In this document: one piece after another, positions 19,019 through 28,032 of the stretch | Layout: each line of letters opens with the position of its first letter | Position numbering within the stretch: the first letter of the stretch is position 1 | Assembly (NCBI RefSeq): GCF_014192115.1 | Contig: NZ_JACHXL010000002.1 | Span: forward strand, 533,169-597,168 | Length of the DNA: 64,000 bases | Source: Psychrobacter luti | GTDB lineage: Bacteria; Pseudomonadota; Gammaproteobacteria; Pseudomonadales; Moraxellaceae | Reading direction: 5' to 3' | The notes under the pieces: model-generated | Database searches by the model: none | What the model was told of the DNA's origin: nothing | Seen by the model: only the letters and a program-made list of their open reading frames with translations | Translations under genes and position numbers: made by a program

Positions 19019-19891
19019 ATGAAGCAGTTATATCGAGTGTTACCGATTATGTTGAGTGTAGGTCTGTTTGGATGTAGTAACTCTACTACTCAAGAGAGTG
19101 TCAATGCCAATGCTGCTAACGATAATAAAGACAACTTCGTCAGTCAGCTACCTGCCACAGCGCCAGTGATAAAAGTTGCGACTACAGGCACGATGCCTCC
19201 GTTTTCTTTCCAAGATGACTACGGCAATATGCAAGGTATAGATATCGATTCAATTCGTGCTATCGGTGAAGAACAGGGATTCAGGGTCGAGTTTTATAAA
19301 GAGACTTGGCAAAACATGTTTGATAGCGTGGCATCAGGTGGTCGTGATTTAGCGATATCAGGCATATCCTACAAAGACGACCGTGCTGAAAAGTATGATT
19401 TATCTGATACTTATTTCTTTAATCCATCCTCAATCATGTATGCCAAAAGCAATGTGAAAATTAATGGAATAGAAGATTTGCAAGGTATGCATGTCGCTGC
19501 TATGGAAGGCTCAAAGCAAGATGATCAGCTCAAAGCAATGGGCAAATATAGTCAAATGACCACTGAAAGCACAGCATTCCTGCTATTTGAAGACCTCATG
19601 CAAGGGAAAGTTGACGTAATTTTGCATGATTTACCCATCTTACAATATACGGCAAAAAACCATCCTGAACATAAGGTCACTATCGTTCCTTATGAAGGTG
19701 AAGACAATCCCTCAGCCCAACAAGTAATATTGATGGCAAAAGGCAATGCTAAGCTTATTAAGACAATTAATGAAGGTATTACTAAGCTTAAAGAGAAAGG
19801 TAAGTTCAAAGAGATTGAGCAAAAATGGTTGGGCGGAACTGCTCCTGCTACTAGCAATACGACCACTCAGCAAACGAATAAAGGAGCTTAG
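19019..19891 (+). CDS. Family 3 solute-binding lipoprotein, first gene of a signalling operon
   Basis: A 290-residue periplasmic-binding-type protein (SBP family 3, usually for amino acids). A signal peptide ends in a lipobox with C19 (LFGC); Ser at +2 predicts sorting to the outer membrane. The mature fold is canonical: IKVATTGTMPPFSFQD, GIDIDSIRAIGEEQG, a DLAISGISYKDDRAE stretch, then the second lobe. The C-terminus is a Thr/Gln/Asn-rich tail. AAGGA stands 6 bases before ATG. There are no ABC permease or ATPase genes nearby. Instead the gene is 5 bp from a membrane kinase, so it probably presents a ligand to that kinase instead of feeding a transporter. That role is inferred from context. 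Confidence 0.88.
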   Translation: MKQLYRVLPIMLSVGLFGCSNSTTQESVNANAANDNKDNFVSQLPATAPVIKVATTGTMPPFSFQDDYGNMQGIDIDSIRAIGEEQGFRVEFYKETWQNMFDSVASGGRDLAISGISYKDDRAEKYDLSDTYFFNPSSIMYAKSNVKINGIEDLQGMHVAAMEGSKQDDQLKAMGKYSQMTTESTAFLLFEDLMQGKVDVILHDLPILQYTAKNHPEHKVTIVPYEGEDNPSAQQVILMAKGNAKLIKTINEGITKLKEKGKFKEIEQKWLGGTAPATSNTTTQQTNKGA

Positions 19892-19896
19892 AGAAG

Positions 19897-22098
19897 ATGG
19901 CAACCTCACATAATATTGACAATAAACGCTATCACAGTCTAATTATTTCAATTGCACTGTTTTTATCTTTGATTGGCGCACTGCTGGCATTTACTTTCTA
20001 TACATCAAGCTTGCTTGAAAGAAATACTGTCTTAATTGACCAAACTAACCAAGTCGCCAATAGCGCGCAAGCGGTAATTAAAGACTTATTTGACTTAGAT
20101 AGTAGTTATGGCGAAGACACCAGTTCACCACATATCCAACGAGTTTTAGAGCGTTTGGAAGAAAATACAACCCTCATTACCAGCTCTATTAATGCGATTG
20201 AACAAGGTGGAAAAATCACCGACATTGATGGTAAAAGCTATAATTTACCAAAAATTAATAGTCAGTCTCAGATGCAGATTACTGCAGCTAATGAGCAATG
20301 GCAGCTTTTAGAACCTAAAATTCAAGCCTACCTAAAAGACGCTGATAATATCATGGTTGATTCATCTGATGAATTGACTCAAGCAGTAGAGCAGGCAAAG
20401 ACTTCAAGTTTGCTCATTAATGATTCGTTAGACCAGCTCACTGATGAAGTGTTTATCAACGCTGAACGCCAAGCAGACACCATACGTCTGATTCAGATAT
20501 TAGGGGTTGCAGCTATTTTTGCTTACTTCCTAATCTTTGTATTCTTCTTTGTACGCCGTCTGCGTGATACCGATGCGGAAGCATTGGCTGCTCGCCGCGA
20601 AACGCAAGAAATCATGGAAACCGTAAATACGGGTCTATTCTTGTTAGATAAAGATTTGAATATTGGTCAGCAGCATTCACGCGCCCTAAACGGCATTATT
20701 GGTGAAGAAAGATTGTCAGGTGAAAACTTTGCCGATGTACTACGCGGTCGTATTTCAGACAAAGATTTGAAAACCACGCGTCAATTTATTGAGCAACTAT
20801 ATAACCCACGTGTCAAAGAAAAATTGGTTGATTCTTTAAACCCATTGCATAAAGTCATGCTACACAACGCATCTGGAGAAGAGAGCACCACGAGCCGCTT
20901 CCTAGACTTTAAGTTTTCACGTGTTTATGAAGATAAAGACATTGCCCGTATTCTGGTCAACGTTAATGACGTCTCAGATGCTGTTTATCTAGAACAGCGC
21001 CTAGAAAAAGAGCGTTCGCAAAATGACATGCAGATTGAGATGTTGACGACCATCTTAAATGTGAATCCAAAAATCATTAATGAATTTATTAACAATACCA
21101 AAGTTCATATCGATAAGATGAACAATATTTTGAAAAACCCTGGCAGCTCGCAATTTGAGCTTGAAGGTAAGCTCAATGCGATTTATCGCGAAATGCACAG
21201 CTTAAAAGGTGAAGCGTCGGCGCTTAAGCTACACAGCTTTACCAAAATTGCATCAGACGCAGAAGACAAGCTTGATGCGCTGCAAAATCAGGGCAAGCTA
21301 TCGGGCAATAACTTCTTACCGCTCGCCGTACATTTGGATGACTTACTCAGCCTATCGAACACCATTGAAACGTTAGGTGAGCGTATTAATCAGGCAGCGC
21401 CAAAAGCTAACAGTAATGCAAAACCTGTATCGCCAGTAAAGACTGAACCACAACCAAGCATTGTCCAAGCCCAAGTAGCAGATACTGCTATCACTAACAT
21501 AAATTTCGGTGGCGGTAGTGAAGTTGATTTGAGCGATGAGTCAGATGACGAGTATTTATCTTATTATCAAGATTTTGCCAAAGATATTGCGGTAAGACAG
21601 GGCAAGAGAATTCAATTTAACGGTCATAATTTAGCACATATAAATATTCCTGAACGCCTCAAACAACCGATCAAAGAGATCAGTATTCAATTGTTACGTA
21701 ATGCGGTAGTACATGGTATCGAATCACCTGAAGCGCGTCAGTCAGCAGGTAAGTCTGCAATCGGTAGTATTGACTTAGAGATGCAGCGTGATAATCAAAG
21801 TCTAATCATCGCCTTGCAAGATGACGGTCAAGGTATCGACTATGAAGGCATTCGTAATAAGCTGATTGCCGAAGGGCACTTTAGTCATGCAGACGCAAGC
21901 GCACTTACTGAAGGCGAATTACTCAAAACGCTATTTTCTTCTGGTTTCTCAACCAAAGAACATGCCGATGAAGATGGCGGTCGCGGTGTGGGCTTAGACG
22001 TCATCAAGGCGTTGGTCAAAGAGCACAACGGAAAGCTTAACGTTAATACTGAGCTTGGAAAAATGACCCGTTTTATCATCACCTTGCCTGCTGCGTAA
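19897..22098 (+). CDS. Membrane-bound CheA-like histidine kinase with PilJ-like sensor, PAS and HPt domains
   Basis: A 733-residue kinase. TM1 is ~residues 12-36, and the periplasmic helical domain to ~199 resembles the PilJ-type N-terminal sensor. TM2 is ~200-222. A PAS-like domain (ETVNTGLFLLDKDLNI) follows, then a coiled coil. An HPt domain has H434 in REMHSLKGEASALKL, the CheA P1 type. A low-complexity linker precedes a CheA-type ATPase: N602 and H606 in LLRNAVVHGIESPE, DDGQGIDYEGIRNKL, FSSGFSTKEHADEDGGRGVGLDVIKAL. It ends at LPAA, so the CheW-like P5 domain is absent, and no P3 dimerisation bundle is obvious. The receiver and CheX genes follow. It is expected to autophosphorylate H434 in response to the periplasmic ligand and phosphorylate the next gene product. 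Confidence 0.9.
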   Translation: MATSHNIDNKRYHSLIISIALFLSLIGALLAFTFYTSSLLERNTVLIDQTNQVANSAQAVIKDLFDLDSSYGEDTSSPHIQRVLERLEENTTLITSSINAIEQGGKITDIDGKSYNLPKINSQSQMQITAANEQWQLLEPKIQAYLKDADNIMVDSSDELTQAVEQAKTSSLLINDSLDQLTDEVFINAERQADTIRLIQILGVAAIFAYFLIFVFFFVRRLRDTDAEALAARRETQEIMETVNTGLFLLDKDLNIGQQHSRALNGIIGEERLSGENFADVLRGRISDKDLKTTRQFIEQLYNPRVKEKLVDSLNPLHKVMLHNASGEESTTSRFLDFKFSRVYEDKDIARILVNVNDVSDAVYLEQRLEKERSQNDMQIEMLTTILNVNPKIINEFINNTKVHIDKMNNILKNPGSSQFELEGKLNAIYREMHSLKGEASALKLHSFTKIASDAEDKLDALQNQGKLSGNNFLPLAVHLDDLLSLSNTIETLGERINQAAPKANSNAKPVSPVKTEPQPSIVQAQVADTAITNINFGGGSEVDLSDESDDEYLSYYQDFAKDIAVRQGKRIQFNGHNLAHINIPERLKQPIKEISIQLLRNAVVHGIESPEARQSAGKSAIGSIDLEMQRDNQSLIIALQDDGQGIDYEGIRNKLIAEGHFSHADASALTEGELLKTLFSSGFSTKEHADEDGGRGVGLDVIKALVKEHNGKLNVNTELGKMTRFIITLPAA

Positions 22099-22118
22099 TT
22101 AAGGACAATAGAGACATT

Positions 22119-22481
22119 ATGTACAAATTAATGATTGTGGATGATTCAAATATCATTCGAAACCGTATTCAGCGTGCTTATGATTCTGGCCAGTTTATGT
22201 TGGTTGCTACGGCAACCAGCGGTGTCCAAGCCGTCGAAAAATTCAATATTCATCGTCCTGATGTGGTGACCATGGACTTAACCATGCCACAAATGGATGG
22301 ACTTGAATGTATTGCAAAAATCATTGCGATTGACCCTGAAGTGCGGATTTTAGTGGTGTCGGCGTTGTCTGATAAATCGACTGGTATTGAGGCATTATCA
22401 TTGGGTGCGAGTGGTTTCTTATGCAAGCCTTTTTCAGAAGAAGAGCTGGTAGAGTCTTTGTATGAGCTTGTACAAGACTAG
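22119..22481 (+). CDS. Stand-alone CheY-like response regulator
   Basis: A 120-residue receiver domain with no output domain. The acidic pair is D8-D9 in LMIVDDSN, the phosphoacceptor is D53 in VVTMDLTMPQMDG, the switch Ser is S81 (VVSALSD), and the conserved Lys is K103 (LCKPFSEEEL). It starts 20 bp after the kinase stop, so it is the obvious phosphoacceptor of that kinase. With no flagellar genes in view, the output is more likely a protein-protein contact (type IV pilus motor, an enzyme or a regulator) than a flagellar switch, but this cannot be decided here. Confidence 0.94.
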   Translation: MYKLMIVDDSNIIRNRIQRAYDSGQFMLVATATSGVQAVEKFNIHRPDVVTMDLTMPQMDGLECIAKIIAIDPEVRILVVSALSDKSTGIEALSLGASGFLCKPFSEEELVESLYELVQD

Positions 22482-22536
22482 CCGCTAGGACACGCCCTAA
22501 TAAATTAAGTAAATATCTTATTAAAGAACACACATT

Positions 22537-22986
22537 ATGAAAGAGCAAAAGTTACAAATTTTTGTGAGTATCATTACCAATTACTTTAATCAGTTTGGTA
22601 CTGAAGAGTTGGTTGTTGATACCCCTTATTTACTAGAAAATCAGCAGCCTAAAGTGCATGATTATACAGGCGTCATCGGTATCTCAGGGGTACAAAAAGG
22701 CGTGGTTTACTTTTCTGCTACCAGCGCGTTATTGGCCAGTATCCTAGATAGCATGGGTGAAACCGATCAAAGCGAAGATAATTTGGTGGATCTGGCAGGA
22801 GAGGTCGCTAACACTGTATCTGGTAATGCCCGCAACGAGTTTGGTGCAGAGTTTCATATCTCTGTACCGTTAGTGTTCAAAGGCTCACCGCAAAGCATTA
22901 TTTTGCCTAAAAATGGGCGTTCTTTTATCATTCCAGTAAGCTGGCGAGGTCAAATTGGGGAGATTGTGGTTTGTTTGCAAGACTAA
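22537..22986 (+). CDS. CheX-type phosphatase (first of a tandem pair)
   Basis: A 149-residue CheX-like protein. The catalytic signature Glu-x-x-Asn is present as E89-V-A-N92 in LAGEVANTVSGNARNEFG, the site by which CheX dephosphorylates CheY-P. The rest shows the CheC/CheX alpha/beta layout (YTGVIGISGVQKGVVYFSA, then VSWRGQIGEIVVCL at the end). It lies 55 bp after the receiver gene and 40 bp before a paralogue of the same length. It probably resets the receiver encoded upstream. The assignment rests on the motif, the length and the neighbours. Confidence 0.85.
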   Translation: MKEQKLQIFVSIITNYFNQFGTEELVVDTPYLLENQQPKVHDYTGVIGISGVQKGVVYFSATSALLASILDSMGETDQSEDNLVDLAGEVANTVSGNARNEFGAEFHISVPLVFKGSPQSIILPKNGRSFIIPVSWRGQIGEIVVCLQD

Positions 22987-23026
22987 ATCCAACCCCAATG
23001 ATGATCGATATGGACAATAAACTATT

Positions 23027-23476
23027 ATGGTTAATGTAGACAAGTTAGGCGTCTTTTTAAGTTCAATCAGTGCATTTTTCGCGCAGATTGATGATGAGCC
23101 AGTGGTGATTGATACGCCGTATTTAAACAGTAATAAAAATGCCGTGGGTTATGATTATAGCGGTATGATTACAATCTCTGGACCGCTTGAAGGTTGCGTA
23201 TATGTCAGCGCCCCGAGCAATATTTTGCGGGAAGTAATCAAAGTAATGGGTGAGCCTGACTCGTCTATTACGATGATGAAAGACTTATTGGGTGAGATGG
23301 CAAATACCATCTCAGGTAACGCCCGCACTGAGTTTGGTGCCGATTTTATTATTTCACCGCCCAAGATTATTGAAGGTATACCGAGCATTCCTTATTTGCC
23401 AAAAGACCGCCAAAGCTATGTCACGCCTTTCACGTGGCGCGGCTACAAGGCTGTTATTGGTATTTCTATCGCTTAG
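23027..23476 (+). CDS. CheX-type phosphatase (second of a tandem pair)
   Basis: A 149-residue paralogue of the preceding gene, aligning end to end (VDTPYL vs IDTPYL, ANTVSGNARNEFGAEF vs ANTISGNARTEFGADF, SWRG vs TWRG). The catalytic Glu-x-x-Asn is kept as E90-M-A-N93. Both copies therefore look active, and the pair arose by tandem duplication followed by strong divergence. Two phosphatases could act on different receivers, form a heterodimer, or give fast signal shut-off. A terminator closes the operon. Confidence 0.85.
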   Translation: MVNVDKLGVFLSSISAFFAQIDDEPVVIDTPYLNSNKNAVGYDYSGMITISGPLEGCVYVSAPSNILREVIKVMGEPDSSITMMKDLLGEMANTISGNARTEFGADFIISPPKIIEGIPSIPYLPKDRQSYVTPFTWRGYKAVIGISIA

Positions 23477-23526
23477 CTTAACGCTCAGCACTGATAGCTA
23501 GTGATGCTATAAGCAAAACTAACAAT

Positions 23527-23555
23527 TAAAAACGACGTTTAGACGTCGTTTTTTT
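23527..23555 (+). terminator. Rho-independent terminator of the signalling operon
   Basis: A perfect 10-bp stem (AAAACGACGT / ACGTCGTTTT) with a 4-base loop and T run, 50 bases after the second CheX gene. Confidence 0.9.
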
Positions 23556-23872
23556 ATGGAATATCATCTCCTTAAATATCATGCTAGCGCTAGCAGTCAC
23601 TCTCACTTATATGCTAAAATACAGCCCAGCTATTTTTTAGCGTTTAGTATTCTATACTTTCAAATCATAGCTAGTTTTTTAAACCAACCCATCAACCAAT
23701 GACACACACATCATGGCAAAAAATTGCTGGGTGTTTGGCGACTTGATTAATTTGCCCAAATTTACTATTGGCTTAATGCGCTATTGATGAGCATTAACAA
23801 GGGCAGATGCGTGTCGCTAGATAGGCAGTTTTTGTGATGTGGAGGCATAACCCAACCAACAGGACATTTAAC
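23556..23872. other. rpsB upstream and leader region
   Basis: 317 bp. A TGC-TAAAAT extended -10 candidate lies at 23612-23620, just after a CTAGCGCTAG palindrome at 23583-23592. A leader of ~250 bases would follow. In E. coli the rpsB leader binds S2 for feedback control; whether this leader folds the same way cannot be judged by eye. No small gene was identified. Confidence 0.45.
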
Positions 23873-24676
23873 ATGGCTACAAAGAATCCAACCAAAATCG
23901 AAATGCGCGACTTACTACAAGCCGGCGCTCACTTTGGTCACCAAACGCGTTTTTGGAATCCAAAAATGGGTCCATATATTTTTGGTGCCCGTAACAAGAT
24001 TCATATCATTAACTTAGAGCACACGGTAAAAGCGTTTAACGAAGCATTGACTTACGTAAACGGCCTAGCTGCTAAGAAAAACAAAGTATTGTTCGTGGGT
24101 ACTAAGCGCGCAGCAAGCGGTATCATCGCTGAGCAAGCAGCACGCGCTGGCATGCCATACGTTGACCATCGCTGGTTAGGTGGTATGTTGACTAACTGGA
24201 AAACACTACGCCAGTCAATCAACCGTCTAAAAGAGCTAGAAAAACAAGCAGAAGACGGTACTTTCGCTAAGCTTACTAAGCGTGAAGCGTTAGAGCGTAC
24301 TCGCGATATGGAAAAACTTGAGCGTTCACTAGGTGGTATCAAAGACATGGGCGGCCTACCTGACGCAATTTTCGTTGTAGACGTAGATCATGAAGCGATC
24401 GCTATTAAAGAAGCTAAAAACCTAGGTATTCCAGTTATCGGTATCGTTGATACTAACTCTAACCCAGATAACGTTGATTACATCATCCCAGCAAACGATG
24501 ATGCTATCCGTGCCGTGACTTTGTACGTAACTTCTATGGCTGATGCGATTATCGCTGGTAAAGAATACGCACAAACTCAAGCTGGTGGTAAAGCTGACCA
24601 AGAAGCACCTGCTGCTGCTGAAGAAGCGCCAGTTGAAGCTAAAGCTGAAGAAGCTGCTGCAACTCCAGCAGAATAA
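23873..24676 (+). CDS. rpsB: 30S ribosomal protein S2
   Basis: A 267-residue S2 protein, needed for late 30S assembly and for docking of S1. Typical segments are [69 protein letters not shown] and [13 protein letters not shown]. The C-terminus carries an Ala/Glu/Pro-rich tail of ~28 residues, beyond the E. coli end. AGGA 9 bases upstream and the [15 protein letters not shown] start place the ATG at 23873, not at the in-frame upstream ATGs. tsf follows after 364 bp. Confidence 0.98.
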   Translation: MATKNPTKIEMRDLLQAGAHFGHQTRFWNPKMGPYIFGARNKIHIINLEHTVKAFNEALTYVNGLAAKKNKVLFVGTKRAASGIIAEQAARAGMPYVDHRWLGGMLTNWKTLRQSINRLKELEKQAEDGTFAKLTKREALERTRDMEKLERSLGGIKDMGGLPDAIFVVDVDHEAIAIKEAKNLGIPVIGIVDTNSNPDNVDYIIPANDDAIRAVTLYVTSMADAIIAGKEYAQTQAGGKADQEAPAAAEEAPVEAKAEEAAATPAE

Positions 24677-25040
24677 ATCGCTGACCGCTAAGGTTTAACT
24701 TTGTAACGATGTCTTGATAGTTATCTTGTCAGCATTCATATAAGGTTATTAACAGCATATAAGCTCATAAAAGGCATGATGTAGTTTTACTCGTCATGCC
24801 TTGCTCTTAATGGTTTATGGTCAAAATTAATAAGCGTGTCATGATTGGGCGAGTATTATCGTCTATACGAGCCATATTGCTTTTTTGATGATATAAATAA
24901 TCATTAAATATGAGTGGTTTTATTAAGGCTTAAGTCTAATATTAAGAGTAATGTCGACTTGATATTAATCAAGTTATCGAATAGATTTTAAGCATACCCC
25001 TACATAACAATATTCATGTATATAATAAAAGGTAACTCTT
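24677..25040. other. rpsB-tsf intergenic region
   Basis: 364 bp. A 9-bp stem AAGGCATGA / TCATGCCTT at 24771-24802 lacks a good T run and may be an attenuator or mRNA-stabilising hairpin. A smaller hairpin ACTTGAT / ATCAAGT lies at 24957-24974. The gap is long enough for a separate tsf promoter. Confidence 0.5.
24771..24802 (+). promoter_or_regulatory. Hairpin between rpsB and tsf, possible attenuator
   Basis: AAGGCATGA pairs with TCATGCCTT around a 14-base loop. Only a short T-containing tail (GCTCTTAATG) follows, so termination would be partial at best. It lies ~95 bases after rpsB. Confidence 0.4.
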
Positions 25041-25922
25041 ATGTCAGAAGTAAAAGTATCTGCCAAAATGGTAAAAGAATTGCGTGACCGTACTGGTCTT
25101 GGCATGATGGAATGTAAAAAAGCGTTAGAAGAGTCAAATGGTGATGTTGAAACTGCTATTGATAACCTACGTAAATCAGGTCAAGCGAAAGCGGCTAAAA
25201 AAGCCGGTAACATCGCAGCTGACGGCGCTATCATCATCGCTCAAGGCGACACCAAAGCATTCTTGTTAGAAGTTAACTGCCAAACTGACTTCGTTGCAAA
25301 AGATGAAAACTTCACTGCATTTGCAGAAAAAGTCGCAAATATCGCGCTAGAAAACAATGAGACTGACGTTGCAGCTATCTCTGCATTACCTTATGGCGGT
25401 GGTCAAACGGTTGAAGAAGCACGTGTATCTCTAGTACAAAAAATCGGTGAAAATATTCAAATCCGCCGTGTTGAAGTACTTGAAGGCGCTAACATTGCTG
25501 CATATCGTCACGGTCTACGTATCGGTGTGGTTGTATCTTACGAAGGCGGCAGTGCAGACACGGGTAAAAACCTTGCAATGCACATTGCAGCATTCAACCC
25601 TGTTGCAGTAGATGATGAAAGCGTAGATGCTGATGTACTAGCACGCGAAAAAGACATCATCGAAGCAAAAGCGAAAGAGTCTGGCAAGCCTGACAACATC
25701 GTTGAAAAAATGATCGAAGGTGGCTTACGTAAGTACCTAGACGAAGTAACGTTACTACGTCAGCCATACGTGATGGACAATGAGAAAAAAGTTGGTGACG
25801 TACTAAAAGCTGAAGGCGTAAAAGTACTTGATTTCAAACGTCTAGAAGTTGGTGAAGGCATCGAGAAGAAGCAAGAAGACTTTGCTGCTGAAGTTGCTGC
25901 TGCTCAAGCTGCTAGCAAGTAA
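25041..25922 (+). CDS. tsf: Elongation factor Ts
   Basis: A 293-residue nucleotide exchange factor for EF-Tu. The N-terminal UBA-like domain is clear ([24 protein letters not shown]), followed by the core with the EF-Tu contact [10 protein letters not shown] and the C-terminal module ([18 protein letters not shown]). AAGG lies about 9 bases before ATG. It is placed after rpsB, as in most bacteria, and ends at a strong terminator. Confidence 0.98.
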   Translation: MSEVKVSAKMVKELRDRTGLGMMECKKALEESNGDVETAIDNLRKSGQAKAAKKAGNIAADGAIIIAQGDTKAFLLEVNCQTDFVAKDENFTAFAEKVANIALENNETDVAAISALPYGGGQTVEEARVSLVQKIGENIQIRRVEVLEGANIAAYRHGLRIGVVVSYEGGSADTGKNLAMHIAAFNPVAVDDESVDADVLAREKDIIEAKAKESGKPDNIVEKMIEGGLRKYLDEVTLLRQPYVMDNEKKVGDVLKAEGVKVLDFKRLEVGEGIEKKQEDFAAEVAAAQAASK

Positions 25923-25955
25923 TTTTAAGTAATATAAGATAAGTAGTATAAATCG

Positions 25956-25990
25956 TGAAAAAGCCCGTTATATCAATAACGGGCTTTTTT
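25956..25990. terminator. Terminator between tsf and the lytic transglycosylase gene
   Basis: AAAAAGCCCGTTAT / ATAACGGGCTTTTTT hairpin with T runs on both strands; it can end tsf and the convergent gene. Confidence 0.9.
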
Positions 25991-26060
25991 GTGTTTGTTT
26001 ACTTCTGAAAGCTTCAAAAAATAAGCTATTTATGCTGAGTGTGAATATCAATTATCAATA

Positions 26061-26876
26061 TTAACGTAGTGCTAAGTAAGCAGAGTTGGCGTAACTGGCA
26101 CTGTTGGTATTACTACTGGTGCCATAACTGACGTTTTGCATGCCACCGCCATTATTATTGGTGTTATTGCTATTACTGGCGTTCATCGTATTGCCAGATA
26201 AACCTGAATCGTTTTTATATAGGCTATGATAGCGGCTCATCACACTTTTGACATAGTTACGCGTCTCTTTAAACGGTGGAATGCCATTGTATTTATCGAC
26301 GTTACCTTCACCAGCATTATAACCAGCCACGGCAAACTCAACATTATTGTTAAAGCGGCGCATCAGCCAAGCGATATATTTCGCTGAGCCTTCGATGTTA
26401 TCGGCAGGATTCCAAGGATTACTGACTTTGAAGCGGCGGGCAGTAGCTGGCATCAGCTGCATCAAACCTTGGGCACCGACAGGTGAGCGAGCATTGGGAT
26501 TAAACGCAGATTCGGTATGCATCATGGCTTTCATCAGCGCAGGATCTACGCCATGACGCTCGGCTGAAGCACGGATATAGCTATCATAAGAGTTGCGGCC
26601 ACTGCTACTACTTGCAGTGCTGCTACCGTAATCAGCACTAGCATTGCTACCAGCATTGTAAGCGTTAGAATCTTTATAATAGGTGGTTTTTACTTTTTTG
26701 TTAAATTTATCAAAATTACCGCTAGGATTGACGTTGGTAAGGAGTACTTGTCCGCCTTTGTCTTTGTAGATATACATATTGCCTGCTTGAGCGGCGATAG
26801 GGAGGCTAGAGAAGGCAATAGCTGTCAGTAAAACGGGAGACAAGCAGCGCGTCATTAAAGGTGCAATATTTATCAT
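26061..26876 (-). CDS. Lytic transglycosylase with DUF4124-like and SLT domains
   Basis: A 271-residue exported murein-cleaving enzyme. A signal peptide (~25 residues, ending near AAQA) is followed by a short DUF4124-like segment (MYIYKDKGGQVLLTNVNP) and a Ser/Gly/Asn linker. The SLT domain then begins at YDSYIRASAERHGVDPALMKAMMHTESAFNP, where the Glu in HTESAF is catalytic. GAQGLMQLMPATARRF and VAGYNAGEGNVDKYNGIP complete the active site. The C-terminus is a Gly/Asn/Ser-rich tail. The open frame begins with a TTG at 26981, but signal peptide logic favours ATG 26876, although no good ribosome site is visible there. Confidence 0.9.
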   Translation of the reverse strand: MINIAPLMTRCLSPVLLTAIAFSSLPIAAQAGNMYIYKDKGGQVLLTNVNPSGNFDKFNKKVKTTYYKDSNAYNAGSNASADYGSSTASSSSGRNSYDSYIRASAERHGVDPALMKAMMHTESAFNPNARSPVGAQGLMQLMPATARRFKVSNPWNPADNIEGSAKYIAWLMRRFNNNVEFAVAGYNAGEGNVDKYNGIPPFKETRNYVKSVMSRYHSLYKNDSGLSGNTMNASNSNNTNNNGGGMQNVSYGTSSNTNSASYANSAYLALR

Positions 26877-27261
26877 AGGGTTATCACTTTTTATCGAGTA
26901 ATAGCAAATTGCTTTGCCTATAAGCGCGTCAGGTCGCGCGTCAAAGCGGTTATCGCGTCTGTAGGATTTTATAGTAACCAAATATGGCGACTACCTACGA
27001 ATTCACGTCTAACAAAACCACTTGCAATAGATACAAAAAATAATAGTTGTTTACTATAACACAAAATAAGTTTTTGCCACATCTGAATGCGTGCACGCGC
27101 AGTCAAAAGTTATTTTAATTTGTAAAAAAAATTGAATGAAATCAAGATGGTAATAGAAGGGATGCTACTCAGTAGCTGATAATGGCGAGGTTTTCGTCTT
27201 TATCTTTGCTATAAAACTCATTAAGACATGAAGCTAAAAAGGTCTGTAAAATAAGCTTAGG
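26877..27261. other. Intergenic region upstream of the transglycosylase gene
   Basis: 385 bp between a minus-strand gene start and the end of lrgB. Only the usual AT-rich spacer is seen; the lrgB terminator follows directly at 27262. Confidence 0.45.
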
Positions 27262-27298
27262 TAAAAGTTAAAGCCCATCAAGGATGATGGGCTTTGTG
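27262..27298 (-). terminator. Rho-independent terminator of the lrgAB operon
   Basis: A perfect 11-bp stem (AAAGCCCATCA / TGATGGGCTTT) with a 4-base loop. On the minus strand it is followed by AACTTTT, a modest T tract. Confidence 0.65.
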
Positions 27299-27320
27299 TT
27301 TACATTTAACTTAAATCATT

Positions 27321-28010
27321 TCAAGACGATAACGCACTAATAAAGATAGGTACCCAAATAGCGGTGACTAAACCATTAACGGCTAAGCCAAATGCAGCAT
27401 AGCGTCCAGCAGTATGACTGATTTGCCACGCTTCTACCGTTCCAAATGCATGGGCGGCTAAGCCAAGTGCTAAGCCTTTGGCGCGGTCATCGTCAACACC
27501 GCGAAATAAGAAGCGCGCTAAAGTACCGCCAATGATTCCTGAGACAATAATAATTAAGTTTGCCATTGCCAGCGGGGCTTTAATCAAATCTGCCACACTA
27601 AGACCAATTGGTGTGGTCACTGAACGGGTGGCAAAGGCCAAGATGGTCTCATCACTAAGTGAAAACAGATACGCCAATGACATGGGTAGCAAGGCGCCAA
27701 CCAAACTTGCCAGCGCCACAATCATGGTGAGTTTTTTGACCGGCAAGCCTTTAAAGTTCATCGCTGCCAACGGTACAGCCAATAATACCGTCACATAGCC
27801 TAATAAGTGGTCAAATACCGGTTTTGCCACGCTGTAATAATGGTTGTAATCCCATTGTAAAATAAATAAAAACAGCAACACTAATACCAATGCGGTGATG
27901 ACCATGGGCAACCATGACAGCTTGCGCGCAAGGACGCGAGCAATGACGTGCGCTGCCAAGGTTAATAATATCGCAGCAAGGGTTGCTGTAAATACACTAC
28001 TAAAACTCAT
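27321..28010 (-). CDS. lrgB: LrgB/CidB-family membrane protein
   Basis: A 229-residue polytopic membrane protein with about 6-7 hydrophobic helices. The LrgB signature is visible in LLGYVTVLLAVPL, in ATRSVTTPIGLSVADLI and in AKGLALGLAAHAFGTVEAWQISHTAGRYAAFGLAVNG (read in parts). In Staphylococcus the LrgAB/CidAB pairs modulate murein hydrolase export; work in other bacteria links them to pyruvate or glycolate transport. It starts 22 bp after the lrgA stop, so the two are one operon. Confidence 0.9.
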   Translation of the reverse strand: MSFSSVFTATLAAILLTLAAHVIARVLARKLSWLPMVITALVLVLLFLFILQWDYNHYYSVAKPVFDHLLGYVTVLLAVPLAAMNFKGLPVKKLTMIVALASLVGALLPMSLAYLFSLSDETILAFATRSVTTPIGLSVADLIKAPLAMANLIIIVSGIIGGTLARFLFRGVDDDRAKGLALGLAAHAFGTVEAWQISHTAGRYAAFGLAVNGLVTAIWVPIFISALSS

Positions 28011-28032
28011 AACGTTGCCTTGTCCCTACAGC

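Noticed and set aside
26877..26981. N-terminal extension of the lytic transglycosylase to a TTG at 26981
   Set aside because: The extra 35 residues would put a charged tail before the signal peptide, and the TTG has no ribosome site.
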